DNA of 64,000 bases from Lepisosteus oculatus (GCF_040954835.1 NC_090697.1:3732501-3796500); one strand, 5' to 3'; shown: positions 11,914-24,337, counted from the stretch's first letter. Numbers and translations are program-made. Notes: generated from the sequence alone by a model not told the origin.

Positions 11914-12920
11914 ACTGCTCTAATTTCATGAATGGTAATTCTTTATATGTATTCATTCAAAAGCTAAGAAAGGGTCACTCCCAACTTACTGTATGTAAGA
12001 GTCAGGTTAGGTAATGACTTACAGATCAGAGCCCTTACATAACGTGGGGAGAAGTTGTGACATACAGGTTTTTCATCTGTCTTTATAGGTCCAATTACTG
12101 CAGTACATTGAAAGACTTTCTGCCACATATCATTACAGACATTGTTTTGAGGTATCAAGCCCACATATCTGTCCTCTCATGACTGAGCATGAGCAACTTC
12201 CCTTCAAGACCTGAAAAGTGGTACTGGGATTCTTGCTAAAAACTGTAGGGTTCTTGTCACATTCTCCTACAACTCCTTCCAAGTGATGGGCAAGTATTCG
12301 TAGTCAGACATACCCTTCTCCTCAGGTGTCCCTGTCTCAGACTGCCACTCTTTTCTCCTGACTTCTGGACAAACTAGCAAACTAGGAATGTGTACTTGTC
12401 AGGGTCCATAGTAATGTCAGACATGCCATTAGGATATGCAAACCTGCCAATGCATCCACATGGGCCATTCATACAAGACCACAGATTTCTCAGAATGAGA
12501 GACTTGAGAGACTTGTAGAGTGTCAATCTCAGTCAATGTGATCTGAACATTTCCTATTAAATGAATGACCTCACTGTGTTCAGCAGTAGCCAATAATAAT
12601 ATAAATAATATTAATTTTCAACTAAATAAAGCAGATTGTGTTTGAAGGGCAAACAATTTCCAATAAACTAGGCAGACATTCATAAAGGTTACTAGAAAAG
12701 CACTTCCATTCAATTTAGAAAAGAGACTTCAGTGTTCAGTTTCAAATCACTCAATTAATATGGGTTATATGTGGCATTTTACCCTAAACATTTTTTTTAA
12801 TAATGTTATTACTGGAAATTTGGAATATGTAAATAAAATAAATGTTAGAGAGTAATGATAATTAAGCTTTAGTTTATTTTAGTAATACTGTATGTAATGA
12901 CCAGTTCATTGGTTTGCTGA
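11914..12920. other. Upstream flank of gene 2, nothing recognised
   Basis: About 12000-12560 is less AT-rich than the flanks and could be an unrecognised repeat. No coding or RNA feature is supported. Confidence 0.35.
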
Positions 12921-13103
12921 CCAATGGGGAATACTGTAGCTCCATAAGGTAAAATAATAATGAAATGTCTTGTCAGCAATTAATGAGAGCCAGAACAGTT
13001 CTGGATGTAGCTGGATGAACCATTGGGCCCTTGGTGGATGGTTAATGTATAAAAAAGCCTATACGAAATTGCTGGACACATTGCCACTAGACGTCTGAAT
13101 AAG
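12921..13103 (+). promoter_or_regulatory. Promoter and non-coding exon 1 of TAAR gene 2
   Basis: CCAATGGGGAATACTGTAG starts at 12921, followed by CTCCATAAGG. TATAAAAAA lies at 13048-13056. Exon 1 ends CTGAATAAG at 13103, before GTAAGC. TATA-to-donor spacing is 55 bp. The layout matches the other five intact genes. Confidence 0.78.
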
Positions 13104-14551
13104 GTAAGCCTGTAAGGCTTTGTAATGCAACTCTATTAAAGACCTGCTGTTTTTCATTACTTTCTTATTATTCATAATAATATTAGCTTATAAGGAATCA
13201 TTAGAAATTGGCACTACAGATAGGAGAGAAAGTGTAGTATATTGTGACTAATAAAATCTAATAATGTACATTTAAAAATAGTATGCTTTTTATTACAGCA
13301 GTTAAGTACAGTATACTGTATATAGTTAAACAATTGTAGTGATAAAGCAATATGCCAGACTACATTCAGAGGTTGCACAGAATTTCCTGTTTTAACACCT
13401 TTAATTTTTTTACATAGTTTTCAGAAAACGTGGTATTAATAATGTAAGATTAAGAAAATGAAAATTTTCTGTACATTAGAACATTGATATACTTAAAATA
13501 ACTTTCAAGTAAGTCTAAAGCCTGTACTTGAGGGAATCTGCACTTATTTTGTATAGAAGCTTTATCTTATTTCCTTATGGTATTAATACCTTATTTTTAC
13601 CTTGAAATTGAGTTTTTTTTTTAATTTTCAGCATCATTTTTAAGCTTTAACATACTAAAACATGAAGTTAGTGTTCTTTTTTTCTTGTGCTAATAAATCA
13701 CATAGTTCTTAAGAATTATTTATGATATTTATATTTAATATATTTATCATACATTTTGCACAAATTAAAAATGCATCTTCCCTCTTGCATTTGTGAATTG
13801 GCCACTTAACAGACATTTTTACCAGCTTAATTAACAATAAATGAGAAGCCTATTGATATCTGTAAATTCCAGCTTCACTTCTATCATTCTCATTTATAAT
13901 TAATTCAAAACCAGCAAGTGTACAGTACAGTAACACTGGTGAATTATGTACAAGAGGTTACAGCTTGATCTATCTAATATATAATAAGATAAGGGTTTTT
14001 CATAAGTATCACAGGAGTAATAATATTTTATATTTATTGTAATTACTTAGAGCATACCTTGTGCACATTATGAAAACCTGTAAAACTGCACAAAGTGCAG
14101 ACACAAATTAATTTTTTTAATTTTTTCTTTTGTTTAAAAATGAATAAACAGATATTTTTTGTAATTATCAAGCTCATTATAGAAGCCTATTGGTTTATAC
14201 TGTAATATTTTAACTCCATGATCCAATTCCATCTAACTCATTAATAATATCATAACCAACCATTTTTTGTTGGCTGAAATTAAGCACACATTTACACCAA
14301 GAATACACTGATGTCCAACCATTTCTTTCTGGAATTATACTGTATGACTAGAGTACATGCATATTTAAAGAACAAAAATGTAAATTGTCAAAAACACGTA
14401 AAGGTCCATTAACAACATGAAAATCAATAATATGTGATTTTAGAATTGTGATTTATATATATATAGAATACTTCTAATGAAAAATTATAAAATCCCAAAA
14501 TTCCAAGTTAAAGAAAATATTCATTTGGATACTTTTTTCATCTTTCCACAG
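13104..14551 (+). other. Intron 1 of TAAR gene 2
   Basis: The donor is AAG|GTAAGC at 13103/13104 and the acceptor is CATCTTTCCACAG ending at 14551, giving 1448 bp. AT-rich, with no embedded gene or clear transposon. Confidence 0.65.
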
Positions 14552-14585
14552 GAGGGGACTTTTCTCACACCATCAACTGCCCAAC

Positions 14586-15626
14586 ATGAACTTCTCTCAA
14601 ACTGGGATGACTGCAGATACACAGTTCTGTTACGACTCTGTAAACAAGTCATGTCTGAGACATGTGTATTTGACTGCAATACGTGCTCCAATGTATCTGT
14701 TCTTTGGGGTAACTATTATCTTTACTATTTGTGGAAACCTGTTTGTCATCGTCTCCATAGCACACTTCAAACAGCTTCACACGCCGACCAATTTTCTTGT
14801 CCTTTCTCTAGCGGTTGTTGACTTGTTATTAGGAGGATTTATAATGCCTCCCAGTATGGTCCGATCCCTTGAAACCTGCTGGTATTATGGTGACTTGTTT
14901 TGTAAAATTCATGAGAGCGTAGGCGTCATGTTATGTACTGCTTCTATTTTGCATCTGTCTTTCATTTCAATTGATCGATATTTTGCTGTATGTGAACCGC
15001 TAAAATACAAAACTAAAATTAACGTCTATGTTGCATTTAACATGATTACAGTAAGCTGGAGTATTTCAGCTGTTACCGGATTTGGAATGATATTTCTAGA
15101 GTTAAATATAATGGGAATGGAAGATGTCTACTATGAGACATTTTATTGTATAGGTGGCTGTGCTCTGATACAGAGTGAAGCATCAAGCATGATTTCCTCC
15201 ACACTCTCTTTTTACATTCCTGGGTTTATTATGATAGGCATCTATTTGAAAATTTTCCTTGTAGCAAGGAGACAAGCCAGGACAATTCAAGGAATAGTAT
15301 CCCAGAGTAAGACCTCCCAAGACAGCAGAAAAACAACTTCAAGCAAGACAGAAAGAAAAGCTGCAAAGACACTGGGCATAGTGATGGGGGTCTTTCTCTG
15401 CTGCTGGATGCCATTTTTCTTGTGTAATACCGTGAATGCTATATTTAATTATTCAGTTCCAGCTGTTTTACTTGACAGTCTTGTGTGGTTAGGATACTTA
15501 AATTCTACATTTAATCCTCTTGTCTATGCTTTCTTTTACAGCTGGTTCAGAAAAGCTCTTGTTATGATTGTGTTTGGCAAGATATTTCAAACTGATTCTT
15601 CTAGAACAAAACTAATTACAGATTAA
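14586..15626 (+). CDS. TAAR1-like: TAAR1-like receptor lacking the aminergic Asp3.32 (gene 2)
   Basis: A 346-residue seven-helix receptor of the same subgroup as gene 1 (both have ARTIQGIVSQSK in ICL3). TAAR signature NSTFNPLVYAFFYSWFR at 306-322, D79 (2.50), DRY 130-132, CWMPFF with F277/F278, Y304 and NP310-311 are all intact. The exception is residue 113, position 3.32, which is Gly (codon GGC at 14922-14924) in the context HESVGVML, where the other five have a TD or ID pair. TM5 around 5.42/5.43 reads SST, so there is no compensating acidic residue of the kind described in some teleost TAARs. A full-length frame, promoter and splice sites argue against a simple dead gene. It may detect something other than a classical amine or have lost amine binding. 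The ATG lies 34 nt after the acceptor. N2 and N20 glycosylation sites are kept. Confidence 0.94.
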   Translation: MNFSQTGMTADTQFCYDSVNKSCLRHVYLTAIRAPMYLFFGVTIIFTICGNLFVIVSIAHFKQLHTPTNFLVLSLAVVDLLLGGFIMPPSMVRSLETCWYYGDLFCKIHESVGVMLCTASILHLSFISIDRYFAVCEPLKYKTKINVYVAFNMITVSWSISAVTGFGMIFLELNIMGMEDVYYETFYCIGGCALIQSEASSMISSTLSFYIPGFIMIGIYLKIFLVARRQARTIQGIVSQSKTSQDSRKTTSSKTERKAAKTLGIVMGVFLCCWMPFFLCNTVNAIFNYSVPAVLLDSLVWLGYLNSTFNPLVYAFFYSWFRKALVMIVFGKIFQTDSSRTKLITD

Positions 15627-16950
15627 AGAGTTATTTAATCCCGTTAATTATATAATATTTAATTAAGATTTCTTTTTTAGCTGTAATAACTTTGTGATTG
15701 TCACAAAAAAAGGAAATGTTATTAATTACTATACAATTACTATCACTTTTATTGAGAGAAATAAATGAGAGATGCAGAAAGATTTTTCTGTAACATTTAG
15801 CCGAAAAGAAAAAAATAGATTTTTTTATAATTCTGACTCCTCTAGAACTGTTCTAAAATTTTAGAAACCATGCAGAGAGAGACCATGAGAAAGAAAAATA
15901 TTTTTACTGTAATCACTTTTTTCTCTATTGCATTTGCATCTCTTGAACAGCATAGCTCATTTCACTAGGAAAGCTGTGGGGAGATGGGGAGAAGCCGTGT
16001 TTTATTTGGTGTCTCAACTGATAATATTATGTACAGTATGGGTTTATATGAATGTACAATTGCATTCCTGTAATCACTATAAAGAATTTAAAGGCCAATG
16101 CTTCCCAAAGCAGCAATTCAAATATGAAACATTACATGGTTTAACAGACAGCCCTCTTCCTCAGTGTTCATTACTGCTTTACTAAAGAGAATAAGCCTTG
16201 CTTGCACTACACTGTTATGTTTCCTTTAAACCTTGAGATAAACTGGTGCAACGTAACGATACCAGATTCTTTTCCTAATGTTGAATGAAAGCTGTTCCAA
16301 TTTGTTCTTCCCCTGTGGACGTAAGGTCCTTTCAATGTTTTATGTAGTCCTAAAACAGTATGTTGCTCTTTAATACTGTAATCAGCTCTCTATAAGGAAC
16401 TTATATTCAATTTCTTCAAGTTTTAAGTAGAAAATGAAGTTTGAATATTTATGTAAATATTTATTTGATTAAACATAAAGAATATTTTATTCTTTATGTA
16501 AACTGTACACAATGGGGAAATCCATGCATAGAAATCTATGGAAAACAATCAATAAACTTCATATAATATTACAAATGTCTTTGTTTACAATGGGCACAAA
16601 TAGCACATAAAAGCTCAGAAATACACACCTATTTAATGTCCCTCATTTTATAAACTAAATCTAACATTATGAAATTTTAAAATTCTCAAATATAAAGAAA
16701 ATGTTGCTTATTTTGTTTTTAAATTAAGATAATTAATTGTCTCTTAATCTGTTAGATCCTAACCTTTTGGTATTCAAAGATATCTAAGCATACAGGATAT
16801 TGTTTTGGTTAATACTGTTCTGAACTTATTCTTAATCTATTGATGGTATATTACCATTTGAAATTAGTCCAGATCAATGCAAATTTAAAATGAACTGTAA
16901 TAACATAACAAAATTGATGCCAGAGCATTATCTTGATTAAAACATTGTAT
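15627..16950 (+). other. 3' flank of gene 2
   Basis: AT-rich sequence, probably including the 3' UTR. No gene or repeat family recognised. Confidence 0.4.
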
Positions 16951-17127
16951 TCATTAATATGCACACCCATATTGAGTCTTGTATCAGAGCAACAGTTGCT
17001 GCTTGTAGTCGGGCTCTGGTTCTGGTGGAAGGGGAACAAATCCCTGACCTCTGGGTACAACACAGGATGCTGCTCTTCCATCTCCTCTGGGGACAGGTTG
17101 GTCTTCTCCCCGTCTTTGTGATACACC

Positions 17128-17295
17128 AGGAATGGACTGAGCTTTTCCTGCTTTCCCTCAGTAAAAAAATTGAGCTGCTTCTGTGATATTTAAGGACACA
17201 TTGGGAATGGATTGAGCTCCTCCCATATTACTCCATGACAGACTGTAAATGGATTGAGCTACTTCCAACTACTTAAAGACACATTGTAAATGGTT
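17128..17295 (+). repeat. Short degenerate tandem repeat (about 3 units)
   Basis: A motif like 'aatggattgagctncttcc' recurs at about 17132, 17201 and 17249, with 'aaggacacattg' and 'aaagacacattg' between units. It looks like a small imperfect minisatellite. No function is suggested. Confidence 0.45.
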
Positions 17296-17299
17296 ACAT

Positions 17300-18990
17300 T
17301 TCTTCATGCACTACCACTAGACAAACAGTTGTTGGGTCAACTTCCTACCATACTGCTGAGGACAGTCACTCCTCTGACTTGGACTGTCAAGCGTTCTGCT
17401 TCATCCTCATCCTCTTCTTCTTCAACAGGGGACCTGAGGACCACCTCAGCCTCTGAGGACTCAGCCTCACCTCTACACCTCAGCATCTGTAGTCATTGGT
17501 GAATGTTTCACAGCTGCCACACAAATCAGGGTCCTTTATGACACATGTGGTCCATTAATATGTGGGGTCTGCACTCCCATCATGCTGCCTCACTACTTGA
17601 ACTGTGTTTTGTCCTGTATGCTTTTGGGAACCTGCTTTTCTCAAAAGCTATCTGTTGGTCTGGAATGGGCTAGAGGCTCTCTCCTAACCTGCCTAGAGCC
17701 ATTCTAAAAGCTCCAGAAAATCTTCTTTCAGCAGCAGAATTGGGAACATTGTGAAGATTTAAATAATTCAGGATAGTAGTATAGTTTTTAACCACTAGCG
17801 ATGATATTCCACCATATTTGGCAAATAGTGTAGCCTTATGTGGTTTCACACATAAAATACCCTGAATTAATTGTTTTGAAAATCCTGGGTCTTTCCTGGT
17901 TTTATGTTTAAGATGCAATGACAAGACAGAAAAGTAAAATGTTTGAAAGTAAACAGATATCATAATAATTAACAATAGAGGCACTACATGGAGGATGACT
18001 ATAAAAAGCACCCCTCAAATACTCTTAATAACTACTATTGCTGCTGTTCAAAAGTGAAAATAAACATTTCAAGAGTATAGTTTTGGCCACTTTAATTTAC
18101 TAACAAGTCCTGTTTTTTAAATATTTAGATGTTATGTTTAGATGTTAAAATTATTTTGCTTCTTTTTTACACCACACCCAAAGACATGATTGAGAAAACC
18201 ATTCCTAAAATATAGTGGTAACTAACATTTTAGACAGTATACCTGATTAAATTTCATTACATTTAGTGAATGAATCACAGTTATGACTTCCTTCACAACT
18301 ACAAATATCCAAATAACATTGTAATAAGTAAGTGATTCTTCATCTAGGCTTAGGAATAACATTGGCAGGCATAGAATTGTTCTTAAGCCAATCAAATCTT
18401 TTTTGAATTCCAGTCTTATTGAGAGGGTAATTCTTCAATGCCCTGCTCCAGATTCAATAAAATGCTTGATTATGATTGTCCTTACCATTTCTCTACTTTA
18501 CTTAACAATGGGACACATTCATGCAATTATTTCACAACTAGTTGCTGATCCTGCCTCCTATAGTTTTGAAAACCATACCTCCTGCTTACTCAGAGTTTAG
18601 TTCTCTCATTTCACTGTTATTAATTGTCATTTGTTATTAATTGTATATAACTGAGTTGATAATCTCAAATGAAACCACTCTTTATGTCCTGAACACTATT
18701 CCTACTGTATGATCCTACTCAAATCCAACTTTTCAGCTCTTTGTAATAAGAACATGAGAATAATTAAAAAGAAGAGGTCATTTACAGACAACCAAACCAT
18801 CCCTGAAATTTACAGTAGTAATAGAAATATTTTAGACTGAGTCAAAATATTTATATTTAGACTGTTTTTAGAATACAGAGTAAAAAAATTGAATATCTGG
18901 CATTATTTTGTTTACAGAGTGAGACACAGCTGTGAGAATATCAGGGGATCCAAATCTAAGAGACTAAGTCATGAACACAGAGCCACAGAC
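17300..18990. other. Intergenic, nothing recognised
   Basis: The segment holds a serine-rich low-complexity stretch near 17400-17430 (TCC/TCT repeats) and a 113-codon minus-strand open frame at 17670-18011. That frame resembles no family I know. I do not call a gene. Confidence 0.35.
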
Positions 18991-18999
18991 CACTCAGCC

Positions 19000-19495
19000 A
19001 TACCATTTATTATGCAACTACTATCCTCTGTAGATCACACCATATCACAGTGAAGACTAAAGGTTCTCCTACTCATTTATAAGGCACTGAATGGTCAAGA
19101 TCCAGAGTTTTAAAAATGTGTAGTCCAGATCTTAATTAGACACCTACTGATTCAGGCCTTTTTATTCTGATGAATCAAATCTGATGAATCTGATCTGACC
19201 AGGCTGTGCATTATGGGTAACAGACCCTGCTTGTTTTCAAGATGACATCTGTGGAGCTCCTTGAACAAATTCTTTAAAGCCTCTGTAACCATCGACTCTT
19301 TCAAAACAACTTTTCACCAAAGCTTTTAGTGTATACTGTAACTGTTTTACACAGTTTCTTCAAGTCAGTTAATTCTGCATTCTTCATATGCATTGTATTT
19401 CTGCTATTATGATTATTATTGTATTGTACTTTGAATTTCTTGGAAAGGACCCATTTATAAAGTTCCATTGTCATTATTATTGTTACACTGCAGCT
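19000..19495 (+). mobile_element. Degenerate LINE (L2/Rex1 superfamily) 3' fragment
   Basis: In broken + strand frames it resembles the C-terminal end of an L2-type reverse transcriptase ORF. A 'kvllliyKALNG'-like piece lies near 19060-19100, and 'LW.SL...TIDSFKTTFHQSF' at 19250-19325. The 3' tail 'gtactttgaatttcttgg...' (19425-19490) is a repeat tail also seen at about 30815-30880. It is 5' truncated and inactive. Confidence 0.55.
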
Positions 19496-21340
19496 AGTTG
19501 ACGCTGACAGCCATGGTTACTGGCATGCAGGGAATCTGTTGTTGGGGGGACAAAGCTGAGGTTGAAGGTGCTTGGGACTTGCTGAAGAAAGCTGAGGATG
19601 AATGGGAATGGAGTCATGGCAGACCAAATTATGAACTGTGGATTCAGCAGACTGACAGGTGGTTGCAGGATGATGCCACTGGATCAGTGCTGGCTGTTAG
19701 GACTGCAGAGAAGTTTCTGGTTTTAGTTTCCAGGTCTCAGGTCCCAGGTTTTAGATCTCAGAATTTATAGGGATTTCAAGGTTTTGTGCTGACATGTCTC
19801 TCAGAGAAGAACTGAGTGCAGCACTTCCTGAGGTACCTCAATGTCAGAGCACCATTCCAGTGGCATTACAGGTTTTGAATAGGGAGAATTAAGCTGGATG
19901 ATTAATGGGATGATGGATTAGATGACTGATAGAGCACACTGATAAATGGCCTGAGAGTGTCCTGGGAATGTTTATGGGTTTCTGGGACAAGACAATTATA
20001 TACTGAGTAAGCTATTGTCAAATAGCAGCATGGCCTCAGTTGTTAGCCATTCAATAATATAGTTGTCTGCCTGAAGCTGGATGATACACAGAATATAAAT
20101 ATTCGGAATATACAAGAATACACAGAATTTACAGAATATAAAACCTATAGACAATTGTGTGCCTTACAAAAATGAGCTAAACATTTGCAAGCCATCCTCA
20201 AAATGGATTGCCAATCTAAATGTTAGCCATTGCATGCCAGAAAGTGTGTTCAAACTATCTACACCTTATGCAGTACATACATAGTCGCTTGAGAAATTGT
20301 CTCTACACACATCAGTTGACAAAATAATTAAACAAGCTGCCCACGTAATGCAGTACTCTCTCTTTTTTTCTAATCCCACTAACTCTGCTCTCCTTTATTT
20401 ACCTTTTTCTGTCTGTTTCTGATTAAGCTTGCAAACCATTAAACCTACAACTCCAGTCTATATTTGATTCATATTAAACTCCACATTGAAAAATCCATAT
20501 CTTAGGATTATAGTGGTTGCCTGGAAGTTGTGTATATTTTTTATTCTACTTTACCATAAAAGTCTTTCCTGCTCCTAAAAATTATTCAAAGGTTGAGTCC
20601 TTGAAGTGTCTTCTTCTCTCTTCCTCAGAGTATCCTGAGTACATGCCCTTAGCTCATGTGTACTCAGCATCTAATTGTGGCCTGACGTCATCAATATCCT
20701 CCTGCCAGTGCTGCACCTGCATATTCACTTTCCTTTATTCTGGCAAGCCCACAAATCCTGGGCTCATTTCACCACTATTTACAGAATTCCTGTCATACTA
20801 ATTTATTCAATGAAATATGAGAATCTACTCATATTTTATTCTGTCTGCACCTAATTCATTTATATTTCTGATATTGCACTTATCTTTTTTCAGTCATTTT
20901 GTTGACTTTGCGATATGTGATATGTATCTTTTAAAAGACCTTTATTTTTTCCAGTAAAACATATCAGTCAATATTCATGTAGTATGCACAGAAGCTCTGT
21001 TTTGTTTGAAAGAATGCATGCTGCATTTTTACTCATATGTATTAATATCTGAGTTGTTTTAGCTTAAAAATCATTATATTCAAAGTTAAATACACAAGAC
21101 AACCTCTGTTACTTAAGTGAGAAATATACATACAACAATTAGTGTTACTTGTAAAACAGGTATCCTCAAATCATCAGTCCCTTATGGAAATAACATGTTA
21201 AATAACATGTTAAAAACTGCTGGAGTGGAAATATGGTCAGTTTGATTAAAATTTATATCTAAATAATTATCTAATATTATATCTAAGTTGCTTAAATATG
21301 CTGGTTGTATTGGTAATGGAATAAAATGCTTTTCGAATAA
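19496..21340. other. Upstream flank of gene 3
   Basis: About 20520-20810 is the array-specific flank shared with the ghost locus (37050-37210) and gene 5 (40850-41130): 'ggcctgacgtcatcaatat' followed by 'caagcccacaaatcctg'. About 20930-21420 also matches the flanks of genes 4 and 5. A 90-codon frame at 19498-19770 has no recognisable domain. No gene is called. Confidence 0.45.
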
Positions 21341-21344
21341 GTAA

Positions 21345-21594
21345 GGTATTTGTGAGTGAGAGCAATTTAACCTTTATTCCTTTTAGTAAAGGTTTTGCAT
21401 AATGGCACCAAACCATGTTTTCTCACCAATGGGGAATACTGTAGTTCCTTAAGGGAAAGAGATAGTGATTAATGAGTAAACACTAGTTCATGCCACTGGG
21501 CTTTTGAAGGATGATTAGTTGATAAAATGTCACATACAAAGACTCAGGACATATTGATACCAGATGTCTGAATAAGGAAAGCTTTAACGGGAAG
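21345..21594 (+). promoter_or_regulatory. Promoter and exon 1 of gene 3, with shifted splice donor
   Basis: CCAATGGGGAATACTGTAG starts at 21426. A weak TATA-like GATAAAAT lies at 21521. The conserved exon end CTGAATAAG stops at 21576 but is followed by GAAAGC rather than GTAAGC, so the ancestral donor is lost. The next donor, GGGAAG|GTAAGG at 21594/21595, would lengthen exon 1 by 18 nt. The region before the CCAAT block (from about 21345) is shared with genes 4-6, including 'aacctttattccttttagtaa'. Confidence 0.7.
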
Positions 21595-22966
21595 GTAAGG
21601 CTTTGTAATCCAGTCATCATAAAGGACTCTTTTAATATGATACAGTAAATGCCTTTTATTATGATTTGCCAAAAAATTTCACTACAAACACAAAGAGAAT
21701 ACAGAACATTATAGCAAAATACTAAATACATAATATTTTCTATACAAAGGCATGGAATTGTAAAGGAAATTGTTATAGCAGTTTAATCCATTTCAGGTTT
21801 CAGTATATGAGCTACAGTAGGAGACTCTTAGAGTCTGATTGATACTTAGAGCTGCTAACAGAACTTAAATGACTTTAATATAGAAATGTTTTATATGTTT
21901 GAAGCTATTTGAAAGTATTGTTTTAATAAAGTATATATTTTGTTACTCTTTGTATTAATAATGTAATATTCTTTTGACACTGAACGTGTTGTAAAAACCA
22001 AGTGAAATTCATTATTTAAGAGATTCATTGTAGATGTCAAATTTTGACTTGTTCAGTAAATAAAATGATTTATATTGTTTAACCTTTATGATTTAGGGAT
22101 ATTTTTATCCTTATAATAAGGATTATCTGAAAAGATTTTGAAAGGATTTTAAGCTTTAAGCTGTATTCTTATCAATTAATCAAATATTTATTGATTTATA
22201 CAGTATTTAGTTACATATACGTCCCTCCTAGCGCCCAGTGCTTACCTTGATAGGCTCTGGCTTCCCTGTGACCCTGCATTGGATGAAGTGCTTAGAAAAT
22301 AAATGGATTCATATAAATATGTGTTTTATTTTTATGAATATAAAGTCAATTATAAAGTGAAATCTAATATTCATCGCTATGGTATTATACTCAAGATACA
22401 GTCTATAAATTCACATCTATGTTTTTGATAAGAAATTATATAATTATTGAAGCTGCTATGAAGAAGGTATGAACACTGAGAAAACCCATAGGATTATGAA
22501 TGAAATTTGAAGATACAAATGGTAAACCAATCTATTTTAAAGTATCTAAAAACCTTTTATTTTCTTTGGTCCTTTTATTTTTATGACAAGAAAAATTCTC
22601 AGTTACCATAGCATTATAAGAGAAATTATTAAATTAATATAATTATAATTTTAAACATAATTATAGGAGAAATTATTAAAAAAATATTTTCAATAATACC
22701 AAAATTGAAGTAACTAATTGAGTCCACAGCCAAGCAAGTAAATTTCAGTTTATGTAATTGCAGAAAATGTACATTTCCATCTAGAAAAATGGTCATGGAG
22801 TAACAGGTTACACAACAATTGTTTCATTTCAAATCCTCAGTGACTTTAGATAATTTTGATTTTGATAAATTGCTGCCTCTGCATCTACTAATCGTATTTG
22901 AAATGGTAAGGTGTGCAATAATATTCAATAGTAACATCACTTAATGTTAATATTATCTTTTTACAG
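21595..22966 (+). other. Intron 1 of TAAR gene 3
   Basis: It runs from the downstream donor GTAAGG to acceptor ATCTTTTTACAG at 22966. It carries an L2-tailed SINE remnant at about 22230-22310. Otherwise AT-rich with nothing recognised. Confidence 0.6.
22228..22312 (+). mobile_element. SINE tail remnant in intron of gene 3
   Basis: The 3' end of the same SINE family as at 8398: 'cagtgcttaccttgataggctctgg...ccctgtgaccctgcattggatgaag', then 'ttagaaaataaatggatt'. The head is missing. Equivalent remnants lie in the introns of genes 4 and 5. Confidence 0.72.
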
Positions 22967-23004
22967 GATTCAAAAATTTCACACACATCCTGGGACCACA
23001 CAGA

Positions 23005-24048
23005 ATGAACTTTACACTCAACTACACTGGAATGACTGAAAATACACACTTCTGTTACGACTCTGTAAACAAATCGTGTCTGAAACATGTTTATGTGACC
23101 ACAGTACGTACTCCAATGTATCTGATACTTATAACAGTTATTGTCTTCACTCTTTGTGGAAACCTGTTTGTCATCATCTCCATTGCACACTTCAAACAGC
23201 TCCACACACTGACCAATTTTCTTGTCCTCTCATTAGCAGTTGCTGACTTTCTATTAGGGGGATTTATAATGCCCCCTAGTATGGTCCGATCCCTTGAAAC
23301 TTGCTGGTACTATGGTGACTTGTTTTGTAAAATTCATACCAGCACAGATGTCATGTTATGCACTACTTCTATATTCCATCTCTCCTTCATTTCAATCGAT
23401 CGATATTATGCTGTGTGTGAACCACTAAAATACAAAACTAAAGTCACTGTTTATGTTGCACTTTACATGGTTGTAATTAGTTGGAGTGTTTCAGCTGTTA
23501 TTGGATTTGGACTGATGTTTCTAGAATTAAATATTAAAGGGATAGAAGACGTCTATGAGAATGTATATTGTGTAGGGGGCTGTACTCTGATACAGACTGA
23601 AATATCTAGCCTGATTTGTTCCCTGCTGGCATTTTACATCCCTGGGTTTATTATGTTAGGAATCTATTTGAAAATTTTCCTTGTAGCAAGGAGGCATGTC
23701 AAGACAATTGAAGGCCTCGTATCCCAGAGCAAGAGTTCAGAAGAGAGCAAACCAATGACCTCAAGCAAGACAGAAAGAAAAGCTGCGAAGGCTCTGGGAA
23801 TAGTGATGGGGGTCTTTCTCTGCTGCTGGATGCCGTGTTTCTTGAGTGGTAACCTGGATCCTATTTTTAATTATTCAATTCCACCCATTTTATTTGATTT
23901 TTTTATGTGGCTAGGATACTTAAATTCTACATTTAATCCTCTTGTCTATGCTTTCTTTTACAGCTGGTTCAGAAAAGCACTTGTTATGATTGTGTTTGGC
24001 AAAATATTTCAAGCCAATTCTTCAAGAACAAAACTAATTACAAATTAA
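23005..24048 (+). CDS. TAAR1-like: TAAR1-like receptor (gene 3)
   Basis: A 347-residue class A GPCR of the second subgroup (ICL3 reads IEGLVSQSKSSE). The N-terminus MNFTLNYTGMTEN has two glycosylation sequons (N2, N6) and a third at the NKSC site. D115 (3.32), DRY, ECL2 CVGGC and the TAAR signature NSTFNPLVYAFFYSWFR are intact. TM6 reads CWMPCFLSGNLDP, so position 6.51, Phe in genes 1-2 and in TAAR1, is Cys. The ATG lies 38 nt after the acceptor, and the upstream Met is used because it is the first in frame. ECL2 is one residue shorter than in gene 1. ECL2 through TM5 is almost identical in DNA to gene 4 while the N-terminal half differs more, which suggests gene conversion. Confidence 0.95.
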   Translation: MNFTLNYTGMTENTHFCYDSVNKSCLKHVYVTTVRTPMYLILITVIVFTLCGNLFVIISIAHFKQLHTLTNFLVLSLAVADFLLGGFIMPPSMVRSLETCWYYGDLFCKIHTSTDVMLCTTSIFHLSFISIDRYYAVCEPLKYKTKVTVYVALYMVVISWSVSAVIGFGLMFLELNIKGIEDVYENVYCVGGCTLIQTEISSLICSLLAFYIPGFIMLGIYLKIFLVARRHVKTIEGLVSQSKSSEESKPMTSSKTERKAAKALGIVMGVFLCCWMPCFLSGNLDPIFNYSIPPILFDFFMWLGYLNSTFNPLVYAFFYSWFRKALVMIVFGKIFQANSSRTKLITN

Positions 24049-24337
24049 AGATCTGTTATTCTAATATTTTAATATAAAGCAAAAATAATGTAGCTGTGTG
24101 TTATTTTCTCCTGGTCATAAAATTTGAAAATTATTATTGCACTTCCCAGCTGGTTGACCTATACTATGCTGTTTCCCACACAAAATCTGTGAGAATACAA
24201 AATAAAATTAATGTTAAGAAAATGTCCGTGGATGAGTATAAATTAAAATTTTTGGACAGAACTGTGCATTGTAATGCAACCAATGAAAATCTTACAAATT
24301 GCTTCAAATATCACTGTATTTTTTCTGTTTATCTTCA
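24049..24337 (+). other. 3' flank of gene 3 with conserved polyadenylation region
   Basis: 'ctgtgagaatacaaaataaaatt' at about 24187-24209 recurs behind genes 4, 5 and 6 and contains AATAAA, so it is a probable poly(A) region. The following 'aatgcaaccaatgaaaat' (about 24273) is also shared and marks the 3' part of the duplicated unit. Confidence 0.5.

Noticed and set aside
14477-14821. 114-codon frame overlapping the start of gene 2
   Set aside because: It is in another frame of the same receptor exon and shows no domain of its own.
15229-15414. Antisense 61-codon frame, repeated at 35119, 44698 and 59191
   Set aside because: It lies opposite the conserved ICL3-TM6 coding sequence of the receptors. 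Its conservation is explained by the sense protein.
17670-18011. 113-codon minus-strand frame with a hydrophobic N-terminus
   Set aside because: No family resemblance, no splice or promoter context, AT-rich flank. Left as unassigned.
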